From Caulobacter vibrioides (GTDB lineage Bacteria > Pseudomonadota > Alphaproteobacteria > Caulobacterales > Caulobacteraceae), in contig NZ_PJRR01000013.1 in the NCBI RefSeq assembly GCF_002858865.1, forward strand, positions 186,001-250,000: a stretch of DNA of 64,000 bases, given 5' to 3'. The notes under the pieces are model-generated. The model did not search any database. It was not told where the DNA came from and saw nothing but the letters and a program-made list of their open reading frames with translations. Shown piece after piece: positions 1 through 10,578 of this stretch. Made by a program: the position numbers and the translations under genes. Position 1 is the stretch's first letter, and each line of letters opens with the position of its first letter.

Positions 1-947
1 ATCGAGGTGGCGCCGATAATGGTGGCGGTGACGAACGGGCGTGCGTCGCAGAACTTCAGCGCCAGTTGAGCGGGGTCGAGGCCATGGGCGCGGGCCAGGT
101 CGACATAGCTGCGGAACGCCTCGATCGCGCCGGGGCCCTCATAGCGTTGCATCCGATCGTAGAGCGCCTTGCGCGAGCCCGGCGGCAGGGCGCCGTCCAG
201 GTACTTGCCCGTCAGCTGGCCCTGGGCCAGGGGCGAGTAGGCCAGGAGGCCCACCTGCTCGCGCATGGCGATTTCGGCCAGGCCATACTCGAAGGTGCGG
301 TTGGCCAGGTGGTAGGCGTTCTGGATCGAGGCGATGCGCGGCAGGCCGCGCGTATCGCTCTCCGACAGGAAGCGCATCACGCCCCAGGGAAACTCGTTCG
401 AGACCCCGACATGGCGGATGTTGCCCTTCTGCACATGGGCGTCCAGCGCCAGCAGGATGTCGCCGAAGCGCTCGAATTCGAGGCTGTAGTCCTTGTAGGT
501 CTGGCCACCGAACACCCGCACCCGACGATCGGGCCAGTGCAGCTGATAAAGATCCAGATAGTCGGTCCCGAGGCGACGCAGCGAGCCCTCGACCGCCTCG
601 TCGATCTGGGCCTTGGTCTGGCGGGTGACCGCGCCGTCCTTGCGCAGCCAGGGCAGGCCGCCGAACGCCGCGCCCTGGCCGGCCACCTTTGAGGCCAGCA
701 CGATCTCGCTGCGCTTGCCGGTCTTGCGCAGCCAGGAACCGATATAGGTCTCGGTCAGGCCTTGGGTCTCGGGGTTTGGGGGGCTGGCGTAGAGCTCGGC
801 GGTATCCCAGAAATTGACCCCACGGCTGAGCGCATAGTCCATCTGTTCATGGGCCTCGGCCTCGGTGTTCTGCGAGCCCCAGGTCATGGTGCCCAGACAA
901 CAACGCGACACCATCACGTCCGATCGGCCCAGCTTGGCGTATTCCAT
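1..947 (-). CDS. Aldo/keto reductase (partial, C-terminus outside window)
   Basis: An NADP(H)-dependent aldo/keto reductase of the Tas-like branch, expected to reduce aldehydes or ketones in the cytoplasm; the substrate is unknown. About 315 codons are present and the last part of the gene runs off the window edge. The family tetrad can be followed: Asp and Tyr in FWDTAELYASP, Lys in VLASKVAG and His in YQLHWPD, followed by GVSNEFPWGV and LLAYSPLAQGQLTGKY in the barrel. The start ATG gives MEYAKLGRSDVMVSRC, a typical beginning for the family, with an AGGGG upstream. It is divergent from the Bax-inhibitor gene. Family assignment is secure; physiological role is not. Confidence 0.9.
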   Translation of the reverse strand, partial: MEYAKLGRSDVMVSRCCLGTMTWGSQNTEAEAHEQMDYALSRGVNFWDTAELYASPPNPETQGLTETYIGSWLRKTGKRSEIVLASKVAGQGAAFGGLPWLRKDGAVTRQTKAQIDEAVEGSLRRLGTDYLDLYQLHWPDRRVRVFGGQTYKDYSLEFERFGDILLALDAHVQKGNIRHVGVSNEFPWGVMRFLSESDTRGLPRIASIQNAYHLANRTFEYGLAEIAMREQVGLLAYSPLAQGQLTGKYLDGALPPGSRKALYDRMQRYEGPGAIEAFRSYVDLARAHGLDPAQLALKFCDARPFVTATIIGATS

Positions 948-1112
948 GAGCGATGCCCCTTTTGCGCAGAGCCTGCGTTGTAGGAGGGGCTGCGCGCGTC
1001 TCGCAAGATGGACCGTAGGGAAAGGGAGGCCGCCGCCGCTTTCGCGAACGCATACCATGAACGCACGCGAAGGGGGATTGCGCGACGACGCAGGACACAC
1101 GATATTTGGGGA

Positions 1113-1129
1113 GCGTCCATGGTGGACGC
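1113..1129 (+). promoter_or_regulatory. Hairpin in the leader of the Bax-inhibitor gene
   Basis: A perfect 7-bp stem (GCGTCCA/TGGACGC) with a 3-base loop lies about 20 bases before the start codon of the Bax-inhibitor-1 gene. It sits just before the ribosome binding site AAGG (1137-1140), so it could affect translation. A short leader RNA named ybhL is known before genes of this family in some alphaproteobacteria; I cannot tell whether this is related. Confidence 0.3.
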
Positions 1130-1149
1130 CTAGCTCAAGGGCTTTTTCG

Positions 1150-1902
1150 ATGAACGACTTCAACCGCGGCTATGCGCGCTCGATCCCGGCGGATCGCGCC
1201 GACATGTCGGTTGACGCCGGCCTGCGCAAATTCATGCTCGGCGTCTACAACAAGGTGGCGCTGGGTCTGGTGGTTTCGGGCGCGCTCGCCTACGCCACCT
1301 CGTCTGTCCCGGCCGTCCGCGACCTGCTGTTCGTGGTGCAGGGCGGCCGCCTCGCCGGCGTGACCCCGCTCTATATGGTGGTGGCTTTCGCGCCGCTGGT
1401 GCTGATGCTGATCGCCGGCTTCGCGATGCGGAATCCGAAGCCTGAAACCGCTGGCGCGCTGTACTGGACGATCGTCTCGCTGATCGGCGCTTCGCTGGGT
1501 TCGGTCATGCTGCGCTACACGGGCGAGTCGGTCGCGGCGACCTTCTTCGTGACCGCCACGGCCTTCGGCGGCCTCAGCCTGTTCGGCTACACCACCAAGA
1601 AGGACCTGACCGGTTTCGGCAGCTTCCTGATGATGGGCGTGATCGGCCTGATCGTCGCTTCGATCGTCAGCATCTTCCTGAAGAGCCCGGCCCTGTTGTT
1701 CGCGATCAATGTGCTGGGCGTGCTCATCTTCTCGGGCCTGATCGCCTATGACACCCAGCGCCTGAAGATGACCTACTACGAAATGGGCGGCGACCGCGCG
1801 TCCATGGCGGTGGCGACCAATTTCGGCGCGCTGAGCCTCTACATCAACTTCATCAACCTGTTCCAGTTCCTGCTGTCGTTCTTCGGCGGCAACCGCGAGT
1901 AG
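1150..1902 (+). CDS. Bax inhibitor-1 / YccA-YbhL family membrane protein
   Basis: An integral inner-membrane protein of 250 residues in the BI-1 (TMBIM) family. Members form pH-sensitive calcium-permeable channels or modulate membrane proteases; the role in bacteria is uncertain. About seven hydrophobic segments follow a soluble N-terminus of about 35 residues (MNDFNRGYARSIPADRADMS). The family's C-terminal signature is visible as GLIAYDTQRLKMTYYEMG, with the conserved Asp in YDTQ. An upstream in-frame extension exists, but the ATG at 1150 is preceded by AAGG at suitable spacing and gives the usual N-terminus. The gene appears to be alone and ends in a strong terminator. Confidence 0.93.
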   Translation: MNDFNRGYARSIPADRADMSVDAGLRKFMLGVYNKVALGLVVSGALAYATSSVPAVRDLLFVVQGGRLAGVTPLYMVVAFAPLVLMLIAGFAMRNPKPETAGALYWTIVSLIGASLGSVMLRYTGESVAATFFVTATAFGGLSLFGYTTKKDLTGFGSFLMMGVIGLIVASIVSIFLKSPALLFAINVLGVLIFSGLIAYDTQRLKMTYYEMGGDRASMAVATNFGALSLYINFINLFQFLLSFFGGNRE

Positions 1903-1933
1903 GACGAAGACGTTCATCGCCTGGCGATGACGC

Positions 1934-1965
1934 AAAGCCCCGGCGGATCACCGCCGGGGCTTTTT
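1934..1965 (+). terminator. Rho-independent terminator after the Bax-inhibitor gene
   Basis: A 10-bp GC stem (GCCCCGGCGG/CCGCCGGGGC, 1937-1946 with 1951-1960) with loop ATCA, flanked by AAA and followed by TTTTT. It lies 32 bases after the stop codon. Confidence 0.9.
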
Positions 1966-1986
1966 CTTGGCCGCTCGCTCGGCGGT

Positions 1987-2319
1987 TCAGTCGATGACCG
2001 CGAACTTGCCCTTCTCAAAGACCCGCAAGACCTGGGTCAGCTCATGGCCGCGCTTGAGGATCTGGCCGCCCTGGCCATAGACGGCCCACGCCCCTTGCTT
2101 GCGCGCCAGGGCCGGACGCTTTTCCACCCGGTAGAGCGGAGCCTCGGCCGCATGGCGAAAGATGGAGAAGACGGCGCTCTCGGATAGCCCGGCGATGCCG
2201 TAGTCGCGCCACTCCCCGGCCGCCACCATGCGACCGTAGAGGCGCATCAACTGGTCGAGCTCGCGCCGCTCGAAGAAGACGACGCCCCCGTGGGGCGCGG
2301 ATGAGGACTCCAGGGCCAT
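1987..2319 (-). CDS. DUF2794 family protein
   Basis: A small cytoplasmic protein of 110 residues with no signal peptide or membrane segment. It matches the alphaproteobacterial DUF2794 family in length and in the central pattern FFERRELDQLMRLYGRM and EWRDYGI followed by a basic stretch (YRVEKRPALARKQGAW). The function of the family is unknown. The gene is convergent with the Bax-inhibitor gene, and its promoter must lie in the gene-free stretch above 2320. Confidence 0.85.
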   Translation of the reverse strand: MALESSSAPHGGVVFFERRELDQLMRLYGRMVAAGEWRDYGIAGLSESAVFSIFRHAAEAPLYRVEKRPALARKQGAWAVYGQGGQILKRGHELTQVLRVFEKGKFAVID

Positions 2320-2419
2320 CCTTGGAATCTAGCGATAAACGAGGCGATTGGAACTATCCGTGTCGCGACGGTCACGCTCGCCGGATTTGCTGCGGCATCG
2401 TCATGCAACGCCTCGATAT

Positions 2420-2434
2420 GACCTTAATTCGGTC
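2420..2434 (+). promoter_or_regulatory. Palindrome in front of small-RNA candidate 1
   Basis: GACC-N7-GGTC lies 37 bases (start to start) before a CGATAA element at 2457-2462. The same palindrome with the same 37-base spacing recurs at 2661-2675 before the second small-RNA candidate. If CGATAA acts as a -10 element, the palindrome is centred near -43, where a class II activator or a repressor would bind. The identity of any binding protein is unknown. Confidence 0.45.
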
Positions 2435-2469
2435 CTTCGCCCGCCTGTTTGCGGGTCGATAAGATCAAT

Positions 2470-2609
2470 GTCGGCTGATCGGAGACCCTGTGGTCCAGGA
2501 TCCTGAACAGCCCCCCCAGCCCCCCAGATCATGGGCCGGTCAGCCGACAAACCTATATCCCCTCCCCGAGATGAGCCCGCGCGGACCACCCCCACCGCGC
2601 GGGCTTTTT
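2470..2609 (+). ncRNA. Candidate small RNA 1 of a tandem pair (C-rich loop, own terminator)
   Basis: No gene on this strand precedes it, yet it ends in a perfect intrinsic terminator (GCCCGCGCGG 2575-2584 with CCGCGCGGGC 2595-2604, then TTTTT). A 9-bp stem joins 2470-2478 to 2540-2548 and encloses a hairpin GACC-CTGT-GGTC and a single-stranded C-rich segment (2502-2525, CCTGAACAG then seven C). A further unpaired stretch carries CCCCTCCCC (2560-2567). Such C-rich loops can pair with Shine-Dalgarno sequences, as described for several alphaproteobacterial small RNAs. The 5' end is inferred from the CGATAA element. Expression is not proven. Confidence 0.5.
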
Positions 2610-2660
2610 CGCGCGTTATCGGCCGCCCCGCCACGAGACGGCCACGCTCCGCCGTGAAAC

Positions 2661-2675
2661 GACCTTGTTTTGGTC
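2661..2675 (+). promoter_or_regulatory. Palindrome in front of small-RNA candidate 2
   Basis: CGACC-TTGTTTT-GGTCG (2660-2676) is the second copy of the palindrome at 2420-2434. It again lies 37 bases before CGATAA (2698-2703). Conserved spacing between two otherwise diverged copies argues for a shared regulator. Confidence 0.45.
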
Positions 2676-2709
2676 GATCCCCCGCCCGGTTGGGCCACGA
2701 TAAAAGAAG

Positions 2710-2828
2710 GGTCGAAAGCGACCGGACCGGGTCCTGACCAGCCCCCCCAGCCCTCCCGGTCAAACAAGCGGTCGTCTTCGGCTTGCAAAGGACCCGCGCG
2801 GCTCGTCCCCTCCAGCCGCGCGGGTTTT
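2710..2828 (+). ncRNA. Candidate small RNA 2 of a tandem pair (C-rich loop, own terminator)
   Basis: Similar in layout to candidate 1, 241 bases downstream. It has a GTCG-AAAG-CGAC hairpin (2711-2722) and a 7-bp stem GACCGGG/CCCGGTC (2725-2731 with 2755-2761). The loop of that stem exposes CCTGACCAG and seven C; 24 bases here match candidate 1 with two differences. A CAAGC/GCTTG hairpin follows, then a terminator CCCGCGCGGCT/AGCCGCGCGGG (2793-2803 with 2814-2824) and TTTT. The terminator loop reads CGTCCCCTCC. The surrounding 528 bases (2320-2847) contain no protein gene. Confidence 0.5.
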
Positions 2829-2847
2829 GCTTGCCCGCTTTTCGGGA

Positions 2848-3591
2848 TCAGCGCTTGGCTTCGCCGGCGCTCTGCAAGACGCCCAGGATCCGGCCGCCCT
2901 TGGCGCCCTGGACCAGCACCACCGTCACCAGATCAGCGTCATTGGCGGCGGGCAGGCGATAGAGCTTGGGCTTGCCGGCCCAGGGACCCAACCTCACCAG
3001 CTCACGGACGACATTGCGGTGAACCAGGGTCTGGCCCTTGTTGTCACCGCGCTTGATGGCGATGTCCTGCTCGCGCGGGTCGTAACGCACCAGCCAGACC
3101 TCGCCGCCGCCACGCGGGGCCGGGCCCGAACCGACCGCGACGCGGGCCGCGCCGATGAATTGCATGTCCGGCGGGTTCAGGCGGGCGCGAGCGGCCGTCT
3201 TCACCAGGTCCTCGACCGCTTCGGCCTTGGTCCCGGAAGCCTGGACACGGCCGGCCACGACCATCTGCGGGGTGGGCACGTCGCGCAGGGCGAACTTCTT
3301 GGCGTAGGCGCGCTGGCGTTCGGCGAAGACCGGCTTGGCGAAGGTGTCCTTCCAGCCCAGATAGTCCCAATAGTCGACCGCATAGGTCAGGGCCAGGACC
3401 CCGTCCTGCTTGGCGAGGTCCGCGGCGACCTGATTGGCCTTGCCGCACGACGAGCAGCCTTGAGCCGTAAAGAGCTCGACCACCACGGGCGGCTTTTGAG
3501 CCCACGCGACACCCCCCCACGACAGGGTGGCGACGACGCCGGACAAAACCAGGCTGAACAGGGAAAGGGCGGCCTTACGCATTGAGCGCAC
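2848..3591 (-). CDS. Exported DUF1223 protein with thioredoxin-like fold
   Basis: A 247-residue exported protein. Residues 1-31 form a signal peptide (basic MRSMRKA, hydrophobic core, cleavage near GVAWA-Q). The mature part starts like a thioredoxin fold, VVVELFTAQGCSSCGKAN, with a CxxC pair, and continues with YAVDYWDYLGWKDTFA and VPTPQMVVAGR, the pattern of DUF1223. Family members are probably periplasmic redox or metal-handling proteins, but no reaction is established. It stands alone, with acnA upstream on the same strand behind a terminator. Confidence 0.87.
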   Translation of the reverse strand: MRSMRKAALSLFSLVLSGVVATLSWGGVAWAQKPPVVVELFTAQGCSSCGKANQVAADLAKQDGVLALTYAVDYWDYLGWKDTFAKPVFAERQRAYAKKFALRDVPTPQMVVAGRVQASGTKAEAVEDLVKTAARARLNPPDMQFIGAARVAVGSGPAPRGGGEVWLVRYDPREQDIAIKRGDNKGQTLVHRNVVRELVRLGPWAGKPKLYRLPAANDADLVTVVLVQGAKGGRILGVLQSAGEAKR

Positions 3592-3693
3592 TTAAGCCAA
3601 GAACGCCCCGCTTAGCCGTTCACGAGGCCGTGAATAGCGGCGTCATATGGGGAGAAAGCGATCCGACATCGTTGTCAGTTCGCCCTACACACG

Positions 3694-3723
3694 AAAACGG
3701 CCGGCCCCTGTGAGGGACCGGCC
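3694..3723 (-). terminator. Rho-independent terminator of acnA
   Basis: On the minus strand a 10-bp stem (GGCCGGTCCC with GGGGCCGGCC, one G-U pair) is followed by GTTTTC. It lies 28 bases after the acnA stop codon. Confidence 0.85.
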
Positions 3724-3751
3724 GCCTTTTCGGGTCGCTTGAACGCGCGGC

Positions 3752-6439
<2,688 letters not shown>

Positions 6440-6622
6440 TTTCAAGGATCCTTCTCTGTCCACGGCCGCCCGAAAACCACTCCCGGAATCACGCGCAGAT
6501 CGGAAGGGACACACAGGTTCCGCCTCCGCGCCGCGTACCACCCTGAACGACTGGAGGGGGGCGACCGGCCGCTTCTTAGCGCCGCCGTCGACCAACGTCC
6601 ATGTCACGTGCGGGGTCTTGGC

Positions 6623-7237
6623 GTGTTGAGAGCTGTTCTCATTAAGGATCTGGCGATTTCGCGCGGTGAGCGAACGCTGTTTTCCAAGCTGGATCTGACA
6701 CTTCGCGCCGGCGAGGCCGCGACCCTGGTGGGACGAAATGGCGCGGGCAAGACCAGCCTTTTGCGCGCCGTGGCGGGCCTTTTGCGCCCGGCCGCCGGTT
6801 CGATCGCCTTCGAGGACGCGAACGGCCCGGTCGAGGCGGACACCGCCCGCGCCGAACATCTGCACATGCTGGGTCACCAGGATGGTCTGAAGTCCAGCCG
6901 CACGGCCTGGGAGGAGCTATGCTTCCAGACCCTGTGGACCGGCGGAACCGAGGACAGCGCCCGCGCCGCCGCCCAGCGATTCGACCTGCGCCGCTTGCTG
7001 GATCTGGAGGTGCGCCGCCTCTCCGCCGGCCAACGTCGGCGCCTGGCCCTGGCCCGCCTGGCCGCCAGCCCGCGGTCGCTCTGGCTTCTCGACGAACCGA
7101 TGGCCCCGCTGGATGCGGGCCAACGCGCGGCGTTCGGCGCGGTGATGGCCGAACATATCGCCGGCGGAGGCATGATCCTCGCCTCGGTCCACGATCCCCT
7201 GCCCATCCCGGCCCGCAGCGTGGAGGTCGGCGCATGA
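6623..7237 (+). CDS. ccmA: Heme exporter ATP-binding subunit CcmA
   Basis: The ATPase of the CcmABCD complex, which releases holo-CcmE during cytochrome c maturation. About 204 residues, as usual for CcmA. Walker A is [10 protein letters not shown], the signature is [16 protein letters not shown], Walker B is [13 protein letters not shown] and the switch His is in ASVHDP. The start is uncertain: GTG 6623 (with GGGG 7 bases upstream), TTG 6626 or GTG 6608 are possible, since the long frame upstream is antisense to acnA. The stop overlaps the ccmB start by 4 bases (ATGA), so the two are translationally coupled. Confidence 0.92.
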   Translation: MLRAVLIKDLAISRGERTLFSKLDLTLRAGEAATLVGRNGAGKTSLLRAVAGLLRPAAGSIAFEDANGPVEADTARAEHLHMLGHQDGLKSSRTAWEELCFQTLWTGGTEDSARAAAQRFDLRRLLDLEVRRLSAGQRRRLALARLAASPRSLWLLDEPMAPLDAGQRAAFGAVMAEHIAGGGMILASVHDPLPIPARSVEVGA

Positions 7238-7899
7238 GGGCGTTCGGAATCCTGCTGCGGCGCGAGCTGGCCCTGGCCTGGGGCAAGGGCGGCGGCCCGC
7301 TGCTGGCCCTGACCTTCTACGCCTGCGTCGTCGTGCTCTTGCCCATGGCGTCCGGCCGCGCGCCCGAGCGTCTGGCCGCCATCGCCCCGGGCATCGCCTG
7401 GCTGGCCCTGGCCCTGGCGGCGCTGCTGTCGCTGGAGCGCCTGTTCGAGCGTGACTACGAGGACGGGACGCTCGACCTGCTCGCCATGGGCCCCGCGCCG
7501 CTGGAGGCTGTAGCCGTGGCCAAATGCCTGGCCCAGTGGCTGGCGACCGGCGCGCCGCTGGCCCTGGCGGCGCCGGTCGCGGCCCTGATGCTGGGCGCGG
7601 ACCCCAAGGTCATGCCGCTGCTGGTGCTGTGCGCCCTCGCCGGCGGCCTCGCCTTCGCCTTCCTGGGCGGTCTGGGCGCCGCGTTGGCGCTGGGGAGCAA
7701 GCGCGGAGGCCTGCTGGTCGCCGTGATCGTGCTGCCGCTGTTCGCGCCGCCGGTGATCTTCGGGGCCGGCGCCCTGGACGGCTATGCGGCCGGCCTGCCC
7801 TGGACCGGCGGCCTGCTGCTCCTGCTGGCCTACAGCGCCGGGGCGGTCGCGCTGACCCCGCTCGCCATGGGCGCAGCCTGCCGCAACGCTCTGGATTGA
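7234..7899 (+). CDS. ccmB: Heme exporter membrane subunit CcmB
   Basis: Membrane partner of CcmA in the CcmABCD ABC complex. 221 residues with about six transmembrane segments. The cytoplasmic loop [19 protein letters not shown] is the characteristic CcmB segment contacting the ATPase, and [14 protein letters not shown] lies in a later helix. It follows ccmA with an ATGA overlap. The next ccm gene is not adjacent: two unrelated genes separate this pair from ccmCDG. Confidence 0.94.
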   Translation: MRAFGILLRRELALAWGKGGGPLLALTFYACVVVLLPMASGRAPERLAAIAPGIAWLALALAALLSLERLFERDYEDGTLDLLAMGPAPLEAVAVAKCLAQWLATGAPLALAAPVAALMLGADPKVMPLLVLCALAGGLAFAFLGGLGAALALGSKRGGLLVAVIVLPLFAPPVIFGAGALDGYAAGLPWTGGLLLLLAYSAGAVALTPLAMGAACRNALD

Positions 7900-7909
7900 G
7901 CCGATAGAC

Positions 7910-7952
7910 TGTCATCCCGGCTAAGCGCAAAGCGCGCAGAGCCGGGATGACA
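7910..7952. terminator. Bidirectional inverted repeat between ccmB and the EamA gene
   Basis: A 13-bp perfect inverted repeat (TGTCATCCCGGCT 7910-7922 with AGCCGGGATGACA 7940-7952) between two convergent genes. It can form a strong hairpin on either strand and probably ends both transcripts. The run of T is weak, so it may also be a member of a dispersed palindromic repeat family. Confidence 0.6.
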
Positions 7953-7956
7953 GCTT

Positions 7957-8850
7957 TTACGGCGTCGGCGCGACGGTGGCCTGGAGGTCGCCGGGCTTGG
8001 CCTGCCGCTCGCCCATCACCACCGCGAAGCTGCCGCTAATGATCAGCAGGCCGCCGGCGAACAAGGCGGCGGTCAGGTGGTCGCCGAACAGCAGGACGCC
8101 GCAGGCCGCGCCCATCAGCGGCTCGATATTGATGAACACCCCGGCGCTGGCGGCCCCGACCTGGGCGGCGCCGTACTGCCAGGCGGCGGTCGCCAGCAGG
8201 GTGGCCACGACGCCCTGGGCCACGATCGCGGTCCAGGCCGGCGCGCTGAGCGCCAGCTTCGGTGGACCGTGCATGATGAGCGCGATCGGCAGGACGACCA
8301 CTGCGGCGACGATGATCGACACCGCCGGGATGGCCATCGGATTGGGCGCGGGCGGGGCGCGGCGCAGCACCAGCAGCCAGGTCAGGAACAGGAACAGCGC
8401 CGCGATCGACAGGGCCACGCCCAGCGGCGAACTGGCGCCGTCAGGCTTTCCGGCGATCAGGGCTGCGCCCAGGGTCGCTGCGGCCACGCCCGCCCAGGAC
8501 AGGCGCGAGACCTTCTCGCCCAGCACCCGGGCGCTGACCGCGATCAGCGCCGGCATGGCGCCCACCAGCAGGGCCGCGACCGTGACGCTGACATGGGCCA
8601 GACCCTCGAACTGAACCAGGAACGCCACGCCGTAGAGCGCGCCGGCCAGGAGCACGATCGGCGAGCGGAACAGCGCCCGGACCTCGGGTCGACGCAGCGC
8701 GAAGGGCGCGGCCGCCACCGCCGCCACCAGGAAGCGCAAGAGCACCATATGGGCCGCATCGGTCTCGCGCAGGATCAGCTTGCCGGTGGGAAACCCAAGC
8801 CCCCAGCTGATCCCGGCCAGGGCGAGCGCAACAAAGGCGAGGGTCTTCAT
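7957..8850 (-). CDS. EamA (DMT) family transporter
   Basis: A ten-helix drug/metabolite transporter of 297 residues made of two EamA repeats (about residues 1-140 and 145-285). The N-terminus TLAFVALALAGISWGLGFPTGKL and the repeat-2 end GVFINIEPLMGAACGVLLFGD are typical. The substrate cannot be told; relatives export amino acids or metabolites. The start at 8850 is chosen because GGAGG lies 6 bases upstream; an in-frame ATG at 8889 has no such site. It lies opposite to and between the two ccm blocks. Confidence 0.88.
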   Translation of the reverse strand: MKTLAFVALALAGISWGLGFPTGKLILRETDAAHMVLLRFLVAAVAAAPFALRRPEVRALFRSPIVLLAGALYGVAFLVQFEGLAHVSVTVAALLVGAMPALIAVSARVLGEKVSRLSWAGVAAATLGAALIAGKPDGASSPLGVALSIAALFLFLTWLLVLRRAPPAPNPMAIPAVSIIVAAVVVLPIALIMHGPPKLALSAPAWTAIVAQGVVATLLATAAWQYGAAQVGAASAGVFINIEPLMGAACGVLLFGDHLTAALFAGGLLIISGSFAVVMGERQAKPGDLQATVAPTP

Positions 8851-9071
8851 GCGGCCTCCAGCCGGCAGGGGTTCGCCGCGCGATCGCATGGCGTGACGAC
8901 CATGACTAGAGGGGCCAAGCGCCAGAACCTGTCAGCTAAGCCGCCCAGCGACGCCGAACGCCGTTACCGCGATGGGGCAAACCTGTAGAATTGTTCATGA
9001 ACCCGGACATTTTCGCGCCATAACCGCGTGGCCAAGCTCCAGGCTCGGACTACGACAGGGAGCTCACAACC

Positions 9072-9734
9072 ATGCGTAAAACCTCCACGCGGCTGGCCGT
9101 CGCCAGCGCCGCCCTCTCCACCTTGATCGCCGGCGCGGCTTTCGCGCAGGTCCCGACTCCGCCCGCCCCCCCGGCGCCGCCCCCGCCGCCCGAAGCGCCC
9201 CTGCCCCCACTGCCGCCGCTGCCGCCCATGCCCATAGAGGGCATGATGGCCATGGCGGGTCCCGGCATGGACATGATGGTGATGCGCCACGGCCGCTCGG
9301 CGGACCCGGAAAAGCGCGCTCAACGCCTGCGCGACGTTCTGCAACTGCGTCCGGACCAGGACGGCGCCTTGAAGGCCTTTGTCGAGGCGACGACGCCGAA
9401 GATCGAGGTCAAGCGTGAGGCCGTCAAAAAGGAAAAGGGCGACAAGGCCGACGGCGACAAGATGGAATGGACCGAGCGCACGCCGCCGACCACCCTGGAG
9501 CGTCTCGACCGCATGACCAAGGCCGCTGACGCCATGAAGAAGCGCGCCGAGGCCACCCGCGCCTTCTACACCGCCCTCACGCCCAGCCAGCAGAAGACCT
9601 TCGACGTGCTGGGCATGGGCGAGGACGGCATGGGCGGCGGAGAGCGCGTCTTCGTCCATCGCTTCGACACCAAGGGCCCCGCCATGTTCAAGGGCGGCGA
9701 CCGTAAGGTGATCCTCCAACGCAAGGTCGGCTGA
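9072..9734 (+). CDS. Exported Pro/Met-rich Spy/CpxP-like protein
   Basis: A 220-residue periplasmic protein. Residues 1-26 are a signal peptide (cleavage near AAFAQ). A proline tract follows (PTPPAPPAPPPPPEAPLPP and more, about residues 28-52), then a Met-rich patch (GMMAMAGPGMDMMVMRHG). The rest is charged and helical, with LTPSQQKTFDVL, an LTxxQ motif of the Spy/CpxP chaperone family, near residue 177. Such proteins bind unfolded proteins or metals in the periplasm; the Met/His patch suggests copper, but that is inference. GGGAG precedes the start. It sits directly before ccmC. Confidence 0.75.
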   Translation: MRKTSTRLAVASAALSTLIAGAAFAQVPTPPAPPAPPPPPEAPLPPLPPLPPMPIEGMMAMAGPGMDMMVMRHGRSADPEKRAQRLRDVLQLRPDQDGALKAFVEATTPKIEVKREAVKKEKGDKADGDKMEWTERTPPTTLERLDRMTKAADAMKKRAEATRAFYTALTPSQQKTFDVLGMGEDGMGGGERVFVHRFDTKGPAMFKGGDRKVILQRKVG

Positions 9735-9749
9735 CCCTGCCCGCGCGGC

Positions 9750-9779
9750 GGAAGCGGCGCCCTTGAGGACGCCGCTTCC
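9750..9779 (+). terminator. Hairpin after the Spy-like gene
   Basis: A 10-bp stem GGAAGCGGCG/CGCCGCTTCC with a 10-base loop, 15 bases after the stop codon. There is no clear T run, so termination would be partial and could allow read-through into ccmC, 55 bases on. Confidence 0.5.
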
Positions 9780-9834
9780 CCTCCGTAGCGATACGGCCAT
9801 TGCCCAGGCGCGCCGGCCGCACTAAGCAGCCTGC

Positions 9835-10578
9835 ATGGACGCCCGCCACACGTTCGACTTCCTGACCAACCCCGAGCGGTTCATGGCCTTCTCGCGATGG
9901 GCTGCGCCATGGCTTGGCGGCCTGTCCGCCGTCGCCGCCGTCATCGGGTTGACCCTGACCTTCATGGTCCCCGAGGACTATCAGCAGGGTGATACGGTGC
10001 GGATGATGTTCATCCATATCCCGGCCGCGTCGCTGTCGATGTTCATCTATCTTTGCCTCGGGATCGCCAGCCTGTTGTCGCTGGTCTACCGGCATGTGCT
10101 GGCGGACCTGGCGGCGCAGGCCTGCGCGCCGATCGGCGCGGTCTACACCGTCCTGGCCCTGATCACCGGATCGCTGTGGGGCCGGCCGATGTGGGGGACC
10201 TATTGGGTCTGGGATGCGCGCCTGACCTCGGTGCTCGTCCTGCTGCTGTTCTATCTGGGCTACATGGGCCTGCGCGGCGCGCTCGAGGACGAACAGAAGG
10301 CCGCGCGCTCGGCCGCCATCCTGGCCCTGGTCGGCGTGATCAACCTGCCGGTCGTGAAGTTCTCGGTCGACTGGTGGAACACCCTGCACCAGGGCTCGTC
10401 GACCTTCTTCGCCGACAAGGGCGACCACCTGCCGGCGGTCTATGCCTGGCCGGCCGCCTTCATGGCCCTGGCCTATCTCGGCGGCTTTGGCGCGTTGTGG
10501 CTGGTGCGGATCCGGGCATTGGTCTGGCGTCGCAAGGCGCGGAGCCTGTCCCTGAAGCTGGCGGAGGGCGCGCGATGA
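9835..10578 (+). CDS. ccmC: Heme handling protein CcmC
   Basis: Integral membrane protein that binds heme and loads it onto CcmE. 247 residues with six transmembrane segments. The tryptophan-rich WWD-type signature is clear as MWGTYWVWDARLTSVLVL, flanked by His residues in FIHIPAAS and WWNTLHQGSS that are the expected axial heme ligands. The gene starts a second ccm block, overlapping ccmD by 4 bases. Confidence 0.95.
   Translation: MDARHTFDFLTNPERFMAFSRWAAPWLGGLSAVAAVIGLTLTFMVPEDYQQGDTVRMMFIHIPAASLSMFIYLCLGIASLLSLVYRHVLADLAAQACAPIGAVYTVLALITGSLWGRPMWGTYWVWDARLTSVLVLLLFYLGYMGLRGALEDEQKAARSAAILALVGVINLPVVKFSVDWWNTLHQGSSTFFADKGDHLPAVYAWPAAFMALAYLGGFGALWLVRIRALVWRRKARSLSLKLAEGAR

Noticed and set aside
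2793-2828. Terminator for the DUF1223 gene on the minus strand
   Set aside because: The hairpin could form on that strand, but the T run is only on the plus strand, which fits the small-RNA candidate better.
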